In this document: positions 47,384 to 57,038 of the stretch, in pieces
How the letters are laid out: each line of letters starts with the position of its first letter
Numbering within the stretch: the first letter of the stretch is position 1
Assembly: GCA_963844635.1 (NCBI GenBank)
Contig: CAWJPD010000014.1
Span: forward strand, 290,711 to 354,710
Origin: JAJPKK01 sp963844635
Lineage (GTDB): Bacteria > Pseudomonadota > Alphaproteobacteria > Rhizobiales > Xanthobacteraceae
Direction of reading: 5' to 3'
Length of the DNA: 64,000 bases
The notes under the pieces: generated by a model
What the model was told of the DNA's origin: nothing
What the model saw: the letters and a program-made list of their open reading frames with translations, nothing else
Database searches by the model: none
Position numbers and translations under genes: made by a program

Positions 47384-47644
47384 AGCGGCACGCGTTCCCC
47401 TGATCACGATGACAAAGAAAGGGGAAAGGTTTGGCCCGTTCCGCCTCGGCAGAACGCCTTACGCTTTCACGCAACACAATGCACAGTCCTATCCGGCGCA
47501 GCAAGAAAAATGCTGGCAATGAGCAGAGATGCCGCGGGTTAGAGCTAATCGATACTGGTACCCACTATTATATTATCGCGTCTCCCAACATTCCCTGCGT
47601 CGCACCGACGATAACCGCATCAATCTTTGAAAATAATCGCACGC

Positions 47645-48049
47645 TTAATGCACGGCGACAATCGACGTGCCGTCCTTGAAGGTCGTCTTCTTCGGATCCC
47701 AAGTGCCGCCCGATGCGCCACTGCGAAGTGGCTCGACGGTGATGCGAATTTCGTCTCCCGCGTGCAGCGTCTTGTTCGACCAGCCGTCCCAGGTCAAGCT
47801 GTTGGGGCTTTGTCCTTCAAGGCTCCAGATCACCGGATGATCATTGTTGCCTTTGACCTCCAGCATGATGATCGAGTGCGGACTCGTGAAACGATATTCG
47901 CGAACGGTCCCTACCAGCACAACGGGATGGGCCTGGTCAAACATCGCGATCGAATGATGAGCGTCGGCGGCCCCAGTGACGGCGACAAGCAAACCACTCG
48001 CGAGCGCAAATGTCGCGGCGGCGAATGCAAAGGGAGAGGGGACTATCAT
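47645..48049 (-). CDS. DUF6152 family exported protein
   Basis: 134 residues from the ATG at 48049. A signal peptide (PFAFAAATFALASGLLVAVT) ends near ADAHHS. The mature part HHSIAMFDQAHPVVLVGTVR, SIIMLEVKGNNDHPVIWSLE and LHAGDEIRITVEPLRSG is the DUF6152 pattern of small periplasmic beta-proteins beginning HHSxAxFD. The function is unknown. It lies upstream of the adaptor gene and divergent from the metal repressor, consistent with membership of the metal-response regulon. Confidence 0.82.
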   Translation of the reverse strand: MIVPSPFAFAAATFALASGLLVAVTGAADAHHSIAMFDQAHPVVLVGTVREYRFTSPHSIIMLEVKGNNDHPVIWSLEGQSPNSLTWDGWSNKTLHAGDEIRITVEPLRSGASGGTWDPKKTTFKDGTSIVAVH

Positions 48050-48371
48050 GTCCTATCTCGTTCACGCCTGCTTACTTTAGAAAAATTATAGATTGAAACA
48101 CGGACAAAAGCGATCTGTGAATCGAAACCGAAAATCATCAAATCAGGTATCCGAAACTCAGTCCGTCCGACGCCATCTTGCTCTCCATCCTCCGATGGTA
48201 CTCCAGCGCCGCGATGAGAGAGCGCCTCCGGCTTCGGCGACACAAAACGTTGTCACGGCGAGTTCGAAAAAAGCCTTGTCCAAGCTGAACCTAAGCTGAA
48301 TTGCGGCCTAACAAAGCCTTCCCGCCACGCCTCCTTTTCTGTTAGATGGCACGGCAGCACCGGAGCTTCAC
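48050..48371. other. Divergent promoter region of the metal cluster
   Basis: About 320 bases between the DUF6152 gene (-) and the RcnR-type repressor (+). Relatively AT-rich at 48060-48140. A clear RcnR operator (TACT, six G, N, AGTA) was looked for by eye and not found. Confidence 0.5.
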
Positions 48372-48650
48372 GTGTCGCACACAGTACGAGAAAAGACGAA
48401 ACTGCTCAATCGCATTCGGCGCATTCGCGGCCAAGTCGATGCGGTCGAGCGGGCGCTTGAACAAGAGATCGGCTGCGCGGATGTGCTCCAGCTGATCGCC
48501 GGCGCACGCGGTGCGATCAATGGCCTGATGGCCGAAGTGATGGAAGATCACATCCGCATGCATATAGTCGATCCGGAATGGCAGGCCGGCAACGAGCGCA
48601 CCCATGCCGCCGAAGAACTGATCGACGTCGTCCGTTCCTACTTAAAGTAG
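48372..48650 (+). CDS. RcnR/CsoR-family metal-sensing repressor (Ni/Co type)
   Basis: 92 residues from the GTG at 48372. It is the all-helical, four-helix-bundle DUF156 fold: KTKLLNRIRRIRGQVDAVER, GCADVLQLIAGARGAINGLM, EDHIRMHIVD. The metal-ligand positions read His3, Cys35, His60, His64. This is the set used by E. coli RcnR for nickel and cobalt, and differs from CsoR (Cys-His-Cys for copper) and FrmR (formaldehyde). It should repress the adjacent efflux genes until Ni or Co binds. Confidence 0.88.
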   Translation: MSHTVREKTKLLNRIRRIRGQVDAVERALEQEIGCADVLQLIAGARGAINGLMAEVMEDHIRMHIVDPEWQAGNERTHAAEELIDVVRSYLK

Positions 48651-48850
48651 AGTATTACGCGCAATCTCTCGGTCTTGGCGACGCGTCCGAGACAATTGCC
48701 GAGTGTCACGGCTCGGCAGGCAGATCGGTGAATTAGACGCAGATTTCCTCTTTCGTCCCACCATAGCATGGCGAGCGAAGCGTCCGATGCTGACCTGGGG
48801 CCGAGCGGTTAAACCAAGGCACGCGGAGGGCCCGCGAGCGGAGGCCTGCG

Positions 48851-49565
48851 TCATTTTTTGCGGAAGCGATCCAGTCGGACCACCTCGCCGGCGGGGGCGA
48901 CCTGGGGAGGCGGCGAGACCGGGGCGGGGTTGTCTTTGGCGGTCGGCTTGGCCGGTTCGCCACTCTCGGCTTCAGCTGGTTTCGCCGCCTTCATCGGCTC
49001 GGGTGGCCGGGTGGTCTTCATCGGCTCGACGGCGGTCGGCTTCACCGCCTTCATCGGCCCGACGGCGGCCGGCTTGGCCGACTTCTTTTTCGGGGCTGGC
49101 TTGAAATCACCAATTTTTTCGAGAGCAGGGGTGGCGGCCGGTGAAATCAGGGGCAAGGGCCGCGCTTCCCGATCCCTCCACTGCAGCCTCCGGGGCCTCC
49201 GCAGCCTCTGCGTCAGCCGAGAACTGGAGACCAAATTGCACCGAGGGATCGAAAAAAGCCTTGATCGCCGTAAGCGGCACATGAAGCCGCTCGGGTATGC
49301 CATTGAAGGCGAGGCCGACCTCGAAATCATTGTCACCTACAGCAAGGTCCCAGAACTGGTGCTGGAGCACGATCGTCATCTCCTCCGGGTAGCTCCCTTT
49401 GAGGCGAGGCGACATGCGCACGCCTTCAGCCCCTGTATCGAAGGTGATGAAGAAATGATGGTTGCCGGGCAGACCCTTGACGGCCGCATCGGCAAGAACT
49501 CTGCGGATGACGCCGCGAAGCGCGGACTGCGTCAAAAGGTCATAACGAATGTGGTCCATCGACAT
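48851..49565 (-). pseudogene. sspB: SspB-family ClpXP adaptor, one frameshift
   Basis: The ATG at 49565 starts MSMDHIRYDLLTQSALRGVI, followed by HHFFITFDTGAEGVRMSPRL, EEMTIVLQHQFWDLAVGDND and FEVGLAFNGIPERLHVPLTA. The frame leaves the family at about 49190. One frame lower the usual low-complexity tail resumes (ALEKIGDFKPAPKKKSAKPA) and ends GEVVRLDRFRKK at 48851. The terminal basic motif is the ClpX-docking tail of alphaproteobacterial SspB. The length is 3n+1, so one extra base accounts for the break. SspB hands ssrA-tagged peptides to ClpXP; the tmRNA gene itself lies about 190 bases upstream on the same strand. Confidence 0.86.
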
Positions 49566-49755
49566 CGCAGGCTTCCCATGACGGAACCCTCGTCCGCACC
49601 AGCCCATTCCCGCAGGCTGGCAGCATATCGCGTGGCGACCAGCGCGCGAGCTCAGGACGGGCCATGCAGCAGTTCGCTCCGGATCTCCCCCTCGTCCAAT
49701 CTAGCCGATTCGACGGCTCTATGCGCAGCGCGAGGCATGGTGCGCATCGCAAATT

Positions 49756-50115
49756 GGGGGCTTCTGTTGCCAGGTGCCCCCGAACCCCGCCTGACGCTGC
49801 TAAGACGCCAGGGCTTCAGATCGGTCTTTCAAACCGCTTACGCGGCCTGAGCAACCGGAGCATAGTTGTCGTTTGCAACTATTGCATTGGCCCGATAACG
49901 GCGGAACCATACCGAGCAAAAGCTCGCCCTTTACGCCCTCGTCGATCCTATTTCGCCCCCATGTCGGGAGACCAGCGGTCCGGATTCGGAATGAGAGGCC
50001 CCCAAAAGGCCGCCCTCGCCGATGCGCGGTCACTCGCTCCCGGTAGTGGTGGAGGCGCCGGGTACTGCCCCCGGGTCCGAATGGTTTATTGCGACGGCTA
50101 TTTATCGCCATAGCC
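49756..50115 (-). ncRNA. ssrA: tmRNA, circularly permuted (alphaproteobacterial two-piece form)
   Basis: On the minus strand the acceptor piece comes first. A hairpin (GGCTAT...ATAGCC, 50096-50115) and CGCCTCCACCA end at 50047 with an encoded CCA. After a spacer of 86 bases the coding piece starts at 49960 with GGGGGCGAAATAGGATCGAC; its GGGGGCG pairs with CGCCTCC of the first piece. The tag frame at 49876-49838 reads ANDNYAPVAQAA followed by TAA. Downstream pseudoknot-like G/C runs end in a hairpin (GGGGGC...GCCCCC) near 49756. Processing should yield two RNAs held together by base pairing. Boundaries are estimates. The tag sequence is of Rhodopseudomonas/Bradyrhizobium type. Confidence 0.95.
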
Positions 50116-50183
50116 GGACGAACCGGCGCTCCGAATATAAGACCAAATGGAGGGGAGAGAAAGAGCCTGCGCGGCCGCGCCGA

Positions 50184-51600
50184 TCAGTCTCGGTTCACAA
50201 GCTGCGGTACGCGCTTCGGTCCGATTGCCCCTGATTTGGGCGCGATCTGGGCGACGATGTCGGTAACTGGGCCAACGGCGGTCAGTGCCATGCCGACATC
50301 GCCGGCTTCGCCGCGCACGGCATCGGGGATAAAAGCGCGAAGGAAACCGAGCTTGACCGCCTCCTTCAGACGCGCCACGGCCTGCCCGACCGGTCGCACC
50401 ATCCCCGACAGCGATACCTCCCCGAAATAGATCGCATCTGCCGGCAATGGCGCAGCGCAAAGCGACGAGATGAGCGCCGCCGCTGCCGCAAGGTCTGCCG
50501 CGGGTTCCTGGATACGCAAACCCCCGGCGACGTTCAGATAAACATCGTGGCCGCCGAGCCGGACGCCGCAATGCGCCTCCAGCACTGCAAGAATCATGGC
50601 AAGGCGGTTCTGGTCCCAGCCGACAACGGCCCGACGCGGCGTCCCCAGCATCGTCGGCGCGACCAGCGCCTGCACTTCGACCAGCAGCGGACGGGTGCCC
50701 TCGATCCCGGCAAAAACCGCAGTGCCCGGCGCACCGAGGTCGCGTTCCGAGATGAACAGTGCCGACGGATTGACAACCTCACGCAGGCCACCTCCGGTCA
50801 TTTCGAAGACGCCGATCTCGTCTGTCGGCCCGAACCGGTTCTTCACCGCCCGCAGGATACGGAAATGCTGTGCCCCCTCCCCTTCAAAGGAGAGAACTGC
50901 ATCGACCATATGCTCGACGACGCGGGGCCCCGCGATCTGGCCATCCTTGGTAACGTGGCCGACAAGGATGACCGCCGCGCCGGAGCGCTTCGCGTAGCGG
51001 ATCAGCGCCTCGGCGGCACCGCGCACCTGGCTGACCGTCCCCGGCGCGGACTCGATGGCGGAGGTCCACATCGTCTGAATGGAATTCGACGACGACCAGC
51101 CGCGGTGTCGGACCGGCCGCGAGCGTGGCAACGATGTCCTCGACTGCCGTTTCCGCGGCGATTTCGACCCCGGCGCGGATCAGCCCGACCCGCTCGGCGC
51201 GCAACCGCACCTGCGCCACCGACTCTTCGCCCGAAATGTAGATGGAGCGCTGCCCCGCGGCCGCAATCGCGGCGGCGGCTTGGATTAAGAGGGTCGATTT
51301 CCCGATCCCGGGGTCGCCGCCGACAAGCAGGACCGAGCCGCGCACGAAGCCTCCACCGGTCACGCGATCCAGCTCCGTGATGCGGGACGGCGTGCGCGGC
51401 GCATCATCGGTGGCGCCGGCGAGCGGCTGCAGGGCGAACGGACGACCGGGCCGCATTGAGCGACGCGCGCCCTCAAGGGTTTGTCCGTTCGCTTCCTCGG
51501 TGATCGTGTTCCACTCGCCGCAGGGTTCGCACTTGCCCTGCCAGCGGCCATGAGCCGCACCGCAGTTCTGACAAACAAAGGTGACAGGGCGGCGCGCCAT
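50184..51600 (-). pseudogene. radA: DNA repair protein RadA, one frameshift
   Basis: From the ATG at 51600: a C4 zinc finger (Cys10, 13, 24, 27; FVCQNCGAAHGRWQGKCEPC), Walker A GGDPGIGKST (94-103), and SIYISGEESVAQVRLRAERV. At about 51085 a surplus A breaks VVVDSIQTMW. The next frame continues with ESAPGTVSQVRGAAEALIRY, the RadA-specific KNRFG (AVKNRFGPTDEIGVFEMTGG) and a Lon-like domain (VYLNVAGGLRIQEPAADLAA) to QLVNRD at 50184. The corrected length is about 471 residues. RadA drives branch migration in recombination. Loss would be tolerated only poorly, so a sequencing insertion is likelier than a real mutation. Confidence 0.9.
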
Positions 51601-52086
51601 TCTGGTCAGCTGGGCCTCGGTTTCGAATCTCGTAGCCCTGTCTAACATGACACGGAGAAACGTTTTCCGTTCGAGGCGGCGAAAAGCATTTGCGGCGCCG
51701 AATGATCGCCCTGATCGCGCAGACCCGGAAACGTGCCGGCGGACGCCGCAATCACGACTTGATGACGCTTACTGACGTAGAAGCGCTGTCTGCTCCTGCT
51801 CTCTATGAGCCCGAGACAACCGGCGGGGCCGGCGTTGCGACACGCCGTCGCGCCGGATGGACGGGCGCGAGGGGCTCGCGCGCGGCAGGCGCATTGTGAC
51901 GCGACAGGCTTTCGAGCGCACCCCGCCTTGTGCTACGCATAGGTATCGCTTTAGCGCACGATCCCGAAAAGTTGCAGATTTTTCGGACAAAGATCATGCC
52001 CAAAATCAAAAGGAACCGAGCGGGAGGCGGTTCAAGCTGAACGCATCCCGCTCTAGCCGAAAATCAAAATGTGTCGGGAGGATTGA
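51601..52086. other. Intergenic region with one dispersed repeat
   Basis: About 485 bases upstream of radA and tctB. The repeat at 51953-52056 ends 30 bases before the tctB start. The rest shows no gene. Confidence 0.6.
51953..52056 (+). repeat. Dispersed two-hairpin repeat, copy 11
   Basis: Plus-orientation copy: GATCCCGAAAAGTTGCAGAT, TTTTTCGGACAAAGATCATG, GAGCGGGAGGCGGTTCAAGC and CGCATCCCGCTCTAGC. Confidence 0.92.
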
Positions 52087-52805
52087 ATGTCGGACGCGCA
52101 GCCAGTCGGGGCCGCGAAAATTTCGGACCAGACCAAGAATGTACGCTACCTGCAGATCGGCATGGGGCTTCTGGTCGTCGCGGTGGCAACGCTGCTTGTC
52201 GTGGTTGGCTTTTTGCCCAATTTCCTGAGCTTCATTGACATTCCTGACGAATTCTTCCGTTACGCGACCGAACTCACCGGCTTTTACTGCATCGTTTTCC
52301 TACTGGTCGGCCTGCTTGGGGCGCCCGGCAGTCCGCGCGATTATTTCGGCGGCGCCGCGCTCGTGGCGTTGTCGCTTTTTGCCTATGAAGCGTCGCGCGA
52401 CCTGCCCGGAATGCGTGGCTTTGCCTTCGGACCTGGCACGGCACCACGCCTGTTCACCGTGGTGCTTGGCATTCTCGGTCTCACCGTGTCGGGCACCGGA
52501 TTAATGACGAAAGGCCCTGGCATTGATCGCTTCCATTTGCGTGGGCCGTTCTTCGTCTCGCTTTCGGTGTTGCTGTTCGCCTGGCTGATGCGGCCGCTCG
52601 GCCTTGTGATTGCGAGTTTCCTGAGCATTTGCGCCGCTGCCTTCGCCACTCCGGAGGCAAGGCCGCTCGAGACGGTGATTTGGGGCTCGTGTTGACCGCG
52701 TTCTGCTGTTTCCTGTTCCCTTACGCGCTGAACCTGCCGATGTCCTTGTGGCCGAACAGCTGGGATGCCGCCACCATCCTCAAAGGCCTTTCGAGTTTCC
52801 GCTGA
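52087..52805 (+). pseudogene. tctB: Tripartite tricarboxylate transporter small membrane subunit TctB, one frameshift
   Basis: From the ATG at 52087: four membrane segments (IGMGLLVVAVATLLVVVGFL, GFYCIVFLLVGLLG, YFGGAALVALSLFAYE, PFFVSLSVLLFAWLMRPLGL) with the RGFAFGPGTAPRLF-like loop MRGFAFGPGTAPRLFTVVLG. A missing G at about 52683 produces an early stop. Restoring it gives VIWGLVLTAFCCFLFPYALN and an end at 52805 (719 bases plus one = 240 codons). It pairs with TctA downstream. Confidence 0.85.
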
Positions 52806-52851
52806 ATTCGCCGGCTTCGGGCCGCATCAACCCGCGCAAGATAGGTCAACC

Positions 52852-54357
52852 ATGCTCGACCTCATTCACAATCTCGCCCTGGGCTTCGGCGTCGCGCTGT
52901 CGCCGATGAATTTGTTTTTGTGCCTGATCGGGGCGCTGGTCGGCACCCTCATTGGTGTGCTGCCGGGCGTCGGTCCGCTCGCCACCATCGCGATGCTGTT
53001 GCCGATCACCTTCGGGCTGCCGCCGGTGGGCGCCCTCATCATGCTGGCCGGGATCTATTACGGCGCCCAGTATGGGGGTTCGACCACGTCGATCCTGATC
53101 AACATCCCCGGTGAATCATCCTCGGTGATGACGACGCTCGACGGCCACCAAATGGCGCGCCAGGGCCGCGCCGGGCCTGCGCTTTCCATTGCGGCGATCG
53201 GCTCGTTCTTTGCCGGTTGCGTGTCGACGGTTCTGGTCGCGGCGCTCGGCGCTCCGCTCACCTCGGTGGCGCTGCTTTTCGGTCCGGCGGAATACTTTTC
53301 GCTGATGGTGCTTGGATTGTGCTTCGCCGTCGTGCTTGCCCGCGGCTCCGTTCTAAAGGCGCTCGCGATGGTGCTCACCGGATTGCTCTTGTCCATGGTC
53401 GGCTCCGATATCGAAACCGGCCAATCGCGCATGGCCTTCGATATTCCCGAACTCTCGGACGGTATCCAGTTCGTCACCGTGGCGATGGGCGTGTTCGGCT
53501 TCGCCGAGATCATGCGCAACCTGGAGCAAACCGATTCGCGCGACGTTCTCAAGGCCAAGCTCTCCGGATTGATGCCGACTTGGCCGGATCTCAAGGCTTC
53601 CGCCGGCGCCATCGGCCGCGGCACTGTGCTGGGTTCGATCCTGGGTATCCTGCCAGGCGGCGGCGCCGTGATCGCGTCGTTTGCCGCTTACACATTCGAG
53701 AAGAAGTTTTCCAAGGATCCGTCGCGCTTCGGGCGCGGCGCGATCGAGGGCGTCGCCTCGCCGGAAAGCGCCAACAATGCGGCAGCGCAAACCTCTTTCA
53801 TTCCGCTGCTGACGCTCGGCATTCCGCCCAATGCCGTGATGGCGCTGATGGTCGGCGCGATGACCATTCATGGGATCGTTCCGGGTCCACAGGTGATGAC
53901 CAAGCAGCCCGACCTGTTTTGGGGCATGATCACCTCGATGTGGCTCGGCAATCTGATGCTGGTTGTCATCAACCTGCCTTTGGTAGGCGTTTGGGTGAAG
54001 CTGCTTCAGGTTCCCTACCGGCTGTTGTTTCCCGCGATCCTGATTTTCTGCTCGATCGGCGTCTATTCGATCAACAATTCGCCGATGGATTGCCTTTCGA
54101 CGGCGGTGTTCGGCATCATCGGCTACTGGCTTGTCAAACATGATTTCGAGCCGGCTCCGATGCTGCTCGGCTTCGTGCTCGGCCCGTTAATGGAAGAGAA
54201 CTTGCGCCGCGCCATGCTGATTGCGCGTGGCGATCCGTCGACCTTCCTGGTGCGGCCGATTTCCGGCACCTTGATTGGCATCGCCGTGCTGCTGCTGATC
54301 ATCGCCGTGCTGCCGATGATCGCTCGAAAACGCGACGAGGTATTCGTGGAAGAGTGA
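52852..54357 (+). CDS. tctA: Tripartite tricarboxylate transporter large permease TctA
   Basis: 501 residues from the ATG at 52852. About 12 membrane segments. It has the TctA signatures GVLPGVGPLATIAMLLPIT (about 39-57), YYGAQYGGSTTSILINIPGE and ILGILPGGGAVIASFAAYTF. It is the channel of the secondary tripartite tricarboxylate transporter driven by an ion gradient, together with TctB upstream. No receptor gene adjoins, so one of the separate Bug proteins, or one outside the window, must supply ligand. Confidence 0.95.
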   Translation: MLDLIHNLALGFGVALSPMNLFLCLIGALVGTLIGVLPGVGPLATIAMLLPITFGLPPVGALIMLAGIYYGAQYGGSTTSILINIPGESSSVMTTLDGHQMARQGRAGPALSIAAIGSFFAGCVSTVLVAALGAPLTSVALLFGPAEYFSLMVLGLCFAVVLARGSVLKALAMVLTGLLLSMVGSDIETGQSRMAFDIPELSDGIQFVTVAMGVFGFAEIMRNLEQTDSRDVLKAKLSGLMPTWPDLKASAGAIGRGTVLGSILGILPGGGAVIASFAAYTFEKKFSKDPSRFGRGAIEGVASPESANNAAAQTSFIPLLTLGIPPNAVMALMVGAMTIHGIVPGPQVMTKQPDLFWGMITSMWLGNLMLVVINLPLVGVWVKLLQVPYRLLFPAILIFCSIGVYSINNSPMDCLSTAVFGIIGYWLVKHDFEPAPMLLGFVLGPLMEENLRRAMLIARGDPSTFLVRPISGTLIGIAVLLLIIAVLPMIARKRDEVFVEE

Positions 54358-54660
54358 GCCTCACCCCCTGTTTTGAGGTCGTGGATTCGCTGGAAGAGTT
54401 TTGCCGAGACGGTCCCTGCGCGTTCTGCGTCGCGGCAACAGTTAAATCGGATCGTCATGTCGACGAGAGAGGGCTTGGGGCAATCGCTGCCTTCAGCCTG
54501 CGTACCAATCAAACAATGGTTCAGAAACTCCAATTTAGCGCGTCTCCCGAAAAGTTGAGGACTTTTCGGCCAATATCATGCGCAAAATCAATAATGATCG
54601 AGCGGGAGGCGATTCAACCTGAACGCATCCCGCTCTAGCGGCCACGCAACGAAGAGAGCG
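54358..54660. other. Intergenic region with one dispersed repeat
   Basis: About 300 bases between convergent genes tctA and the anchored repeat-rich protein. The repeat at 54537-54639 is the only element seen. Confidence 0.6.
54537..54639 (+). repeat. Dispersed two-hairpin repeat, copy 12
   Basis: Plus-orientation copy: CCCGAAAAGTTGAGGACTTT, TATCATGCGCAAAATCAATA, GAGCGGGAGGCGATTCAACC, CGCATCCCGCTCTAGC. Confidence 0.9.
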
Positions 54661-56253
54661 TCACCGGTGGTAATTGTAATGGGCAAAATTGTAACGGGAA
54701 GCATTTATCCCAAAAGAGCCCGATCCGAACGGGGCGGCAGTGTATCCAGTCGTAAAGCCTCTGGCATAAGTGGCATCACTGCTGCCTAAGCCAAAACTGC
54801 TTGAGTACGTCCCAAACCGCCTCCTCCGGTGCCAATGCCGAAAGGAAGTCCGGTGTGCGAACACCGCTGCCCTGGCGGTGCGCGAGCGAAAGTGGCGCAG
54901 GCGCGGGCGCGACGACCGTCGAGCGATCTCGTCTGGCGAATCGATGACCGCCCCCGTTGTCTCCTCGTCGACCACTGCGACCGCCGGTCCCACCGCGATC
55001 GCGGACCGTTGTGCCGATTCGGGCGAACTGCCGTCGCTTATCGTCGGATGCAGCGGAAGGATGAGCTCTGCCAAGGCTGTCGAAAAGACTGGAACAGATG
55101 TCGTGACGACGATCGCGACCATCGCGGCCGTGGTGGCGATGTCAGGGGTACCTGCGAAAATAATTGAATCCATCGCAGGTCCGTTCGCCGCGCCAGCCTG
55201 CGGATTTCTGCCGAGTGTCGGAGCAGCTATTTTCGTGGGAGCCCTGGCGTCGCCGGCCTCCGGGATGCCCGGCGCGGAAATCGGCGCCGAGAGCTCACTT
55301 TGCGATCGCACGGCCGTGTCTGCGTGAGCCGTGGGGGTTTCTGCCGGCGGCAACCGCTGCGCCGCATGCGGCAGTGCTGCAGGTGCGGCTGCCACCTGTT
55401 CCACGGGCGTCGCTTCGACTGGCGCCGCGGTCGGCGCTTCGACTGGCGCCGCGGTCGGCGCTTCGACTGACGCCGCGGTCGGCGTTTCGCCTGACGCCGC
55501 GGTCGGCGCTTCGGGAGATGCCGCGGTCGCTGCTGTGAGCAATTGCGCGGACGACGTTTCGAGGGGGGGCGGCGGTTCTGAGGACAGTTCCACCCGGGGC
55601 GCTTTCGGCAGGGCCGCCGCTGGCGGTGAAAGCGGTGGATAGAGATTTTCCGCTTGTACTTCGGGTGCGGACGCCGCTTCGAGGAGCTCCGCTGGCGGCA
55701 ACTCGGAGAGCTCGACAGGCTCCGCCCGCGGCAGTGCCTCAGGCGGCGCTACAGGCGGTTCTGTTGGCGGTGCTGCGAGGGGCACAGGTGGTCCCACTGG
55801 CGGCGCCACAAGAAATTTCGTCCGTGACCCGCGCGGCGGTCCGTCCAGAAGTTGCTCGTGCGACAGTTCGGGCAATTCCTCCGACGCGGGTTCCGCTGCG
55901 AACGCGCGCAGTCGGCCAAGTTCCTCATCGCGGCGCGCCATGGCGAGGAGCTGCAACTTTACCGCCCCTCCGCTATCGGCGACTATGCGCTGTATCATCG
56001 GCCGGCTAATTTCGGGCGTCTCGCCGATACGCGTGTAGCTTTGCGGCCTGATCCCGCTCGCGCCGATCCCCACCAGAAGCGTGAGCGAAACGATAATTCC
56101 GCAAATCACGACGATGATGTTGGGCAGCATCTGCGTTGCGCCGTCGTTGGCCCGACCGGGGCGGGGACTTGCGAACGAGGTACGCACACTGGCGAATCGA
56201 GCTAGGCTTAACAGAGTCGCGCGAATCGCGGAATCCTGTGCGCGGATTTTCAC
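54661..56253 (-). CDS. Membrane-anchored Pro/Ala-rich protein with octapeptide repeats
   Basis: 530 residues from GTG at 56253 (alternatives: ATG at 56130). One membrane helix (MLPNIIVVICGIIVSLTLLV) follows a short basic N-terminus. The next part (IGETPEISRPMIQRIVADSG) looks structured. A long Pro/Ala/Glu-rich region with repeated APTAAPVE-type units (about 240-290), encoded by a 24-bp DNA tandem repeat, extends toward a second hydrophobic stretch (MVAIVVTTSVPVFSTALAEL). The C-terminus is basic then Gly/Tyr/Phe-rich (RYNFAHYNYHR). It is probably a periplasm-spanning or envelope protein. No family assignment can be made. Confidence 0.65.
   Translation of the reverse strand: MKIRAQDSAIRATLLSLARFASVRTSFASPRPGRANDGATQMLPNIIVVICGIIVSLTLLVGIGASGIRPQSYTRIGETPEISRPMIQRIVADSGGAVKLQLLAMARRDEELGRLRAFAAEPASEELPELSHEQLLDGPPRGSRTKFLVAPPVGPPVPLAAPPTEPPVAPPEALPRAEPVELSELPPAELLEAASAPEVQAENLYPPLSPPAAALPKAPRVELSSEPPPPLETSSAQLLTAATAASPEAPTAASGETPTAASVEAPTAAPVEAPTAAPVEATPVEQVAAAPAALPHAAQRLPPAETPTAHADTAVRSQSELSAPISAPGIPEAGDARAPTKIAAPTLGRNPQAGAANGPAMDSIIFAGTPDIATTAAMVAIVVTTSVPVFSTALAELILPLHPTISDGSSPESAQRSAIAVGPAVAVVDEETTGAVIDSPDEIARRSSRPRLRHFRSRTARAAVFAHRTSFRHWHRRRRFGTYSSSFGLGSSDATYARGFTTGYTAAPFGSGSFGINASRYNFAHYNYHR
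55409..55528 (-). repeat. 24-bp in-frame tandem repeat, five units
   Basis: Units at 55409, 55433, 55457, 55481 and 55505, e.g. GGCGCTTCGACTGGCGCCG. They encode the octapeptide repeats of the anchored protein. Divergence increases toward the right-hand unit. Confidence 0.9.
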
Positions 56254-56434
56254 GCCTGCGGCCGCGCCGCCGGGGGGGGGCCAATCGGAACACCGCCACG
56301 GACGCCGACCGCCCGAGCTGCCATGAATGCGATCCCGGGGCATCGAGGGTGGTGGAACGCTTTGCCGGCGGCGCCCGGCGGCGCATGGTCCCGTTGCAGC
56401 GAAGGTTATCGCCAAATATGGTTCAAATCCCGCC

Positions 56435-56510
56435 GGGCCCGTAGCTCAATGGTGAGAGCTAGCGGCTCATAACCGCTTGGTTGCAGGTTCGAGTCCTGCC
56501 GGGCCCACCA
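56435..56510 (+). tRNA. tRNA-Ile2 (anticodon CAT, lysidine-modified)
   Basis: A 76-base cloverleaf with CCA. The acceptor GGGCCCG pairs with CGGGCCC, and the D-arm is GCTCAATGGTGAGAGC. The anticodon loop CTCATAA has CAT, followed by CTTGGTTGC in the variable region. This pattern is characteristic of the AUA-reading tRNA-Ile2, whose C34 is converted to lysidine, rather than of tRNA-Met. Confidence 0.93.
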
Positions 56511-57038
56511 CCCAGTCCGACGGTCCTTGAGATTTCCGGTTTTCGGACTGAATTGCCCCGAAATGGCGGCCTTTCGAGCGTTCCGTTGGTCTCTGTCACT
56601 GGGTCAAGTGGGCGAAGGCAGACTGTTTGCGGGCGCCGGTCTCTGTCCTATGGAAAGCGTTTCCCGGCGGGACAAGATTTGCACGGCTGAAGACTCGGTT
56701 CGAAGTTGAGGAGACTGGTTCGAAGTCGAATCGGGTTCGGTGGAAGAGGGGTCTGGCGGGCCGCGCGGGCGGCCCCAGTTGCGGGAGCCGGCGGCGGGTG
56801 TGGGTGGCGCCGCCGGAGCAGCGGTGGGTTCGGTAGGTGCAGCGCCGGTCCTGCATCGCGCGATCCTGCTGGTCGCGTTTACTGGCTACAGCTTTATGGC
56901 GTGATCAAACCCGCTACCCTCCCACTTGGCTACGCCCCATCGCGAATCAAACCAACAAACCGGCTCCCGTGGTCCCAGGGATGGGGGTACACTTCAATGT
57001 GCATCGCGGCCCAGCCAAAAGTGCGAAGGACGAGTTCA
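56511..57038. other. Region downstream of tRNA-Ile2, no clear gene
   Basis: About 530 bases. Open frames are GC-biased shadows. The segment 56626-56671 (containing GCGTTTCCCGGCGGG) has a near-copy at 57733-57779. No integrase or duplicate of the tRNA 3' end was seen. Confidence 0.5.

Noticed and set aside
48050..48371. RcnR-type operator (G-tract flanked by inverted repeats)
   Set aside because: No G6 tract with TACT/AGTA arms could be found by eye.
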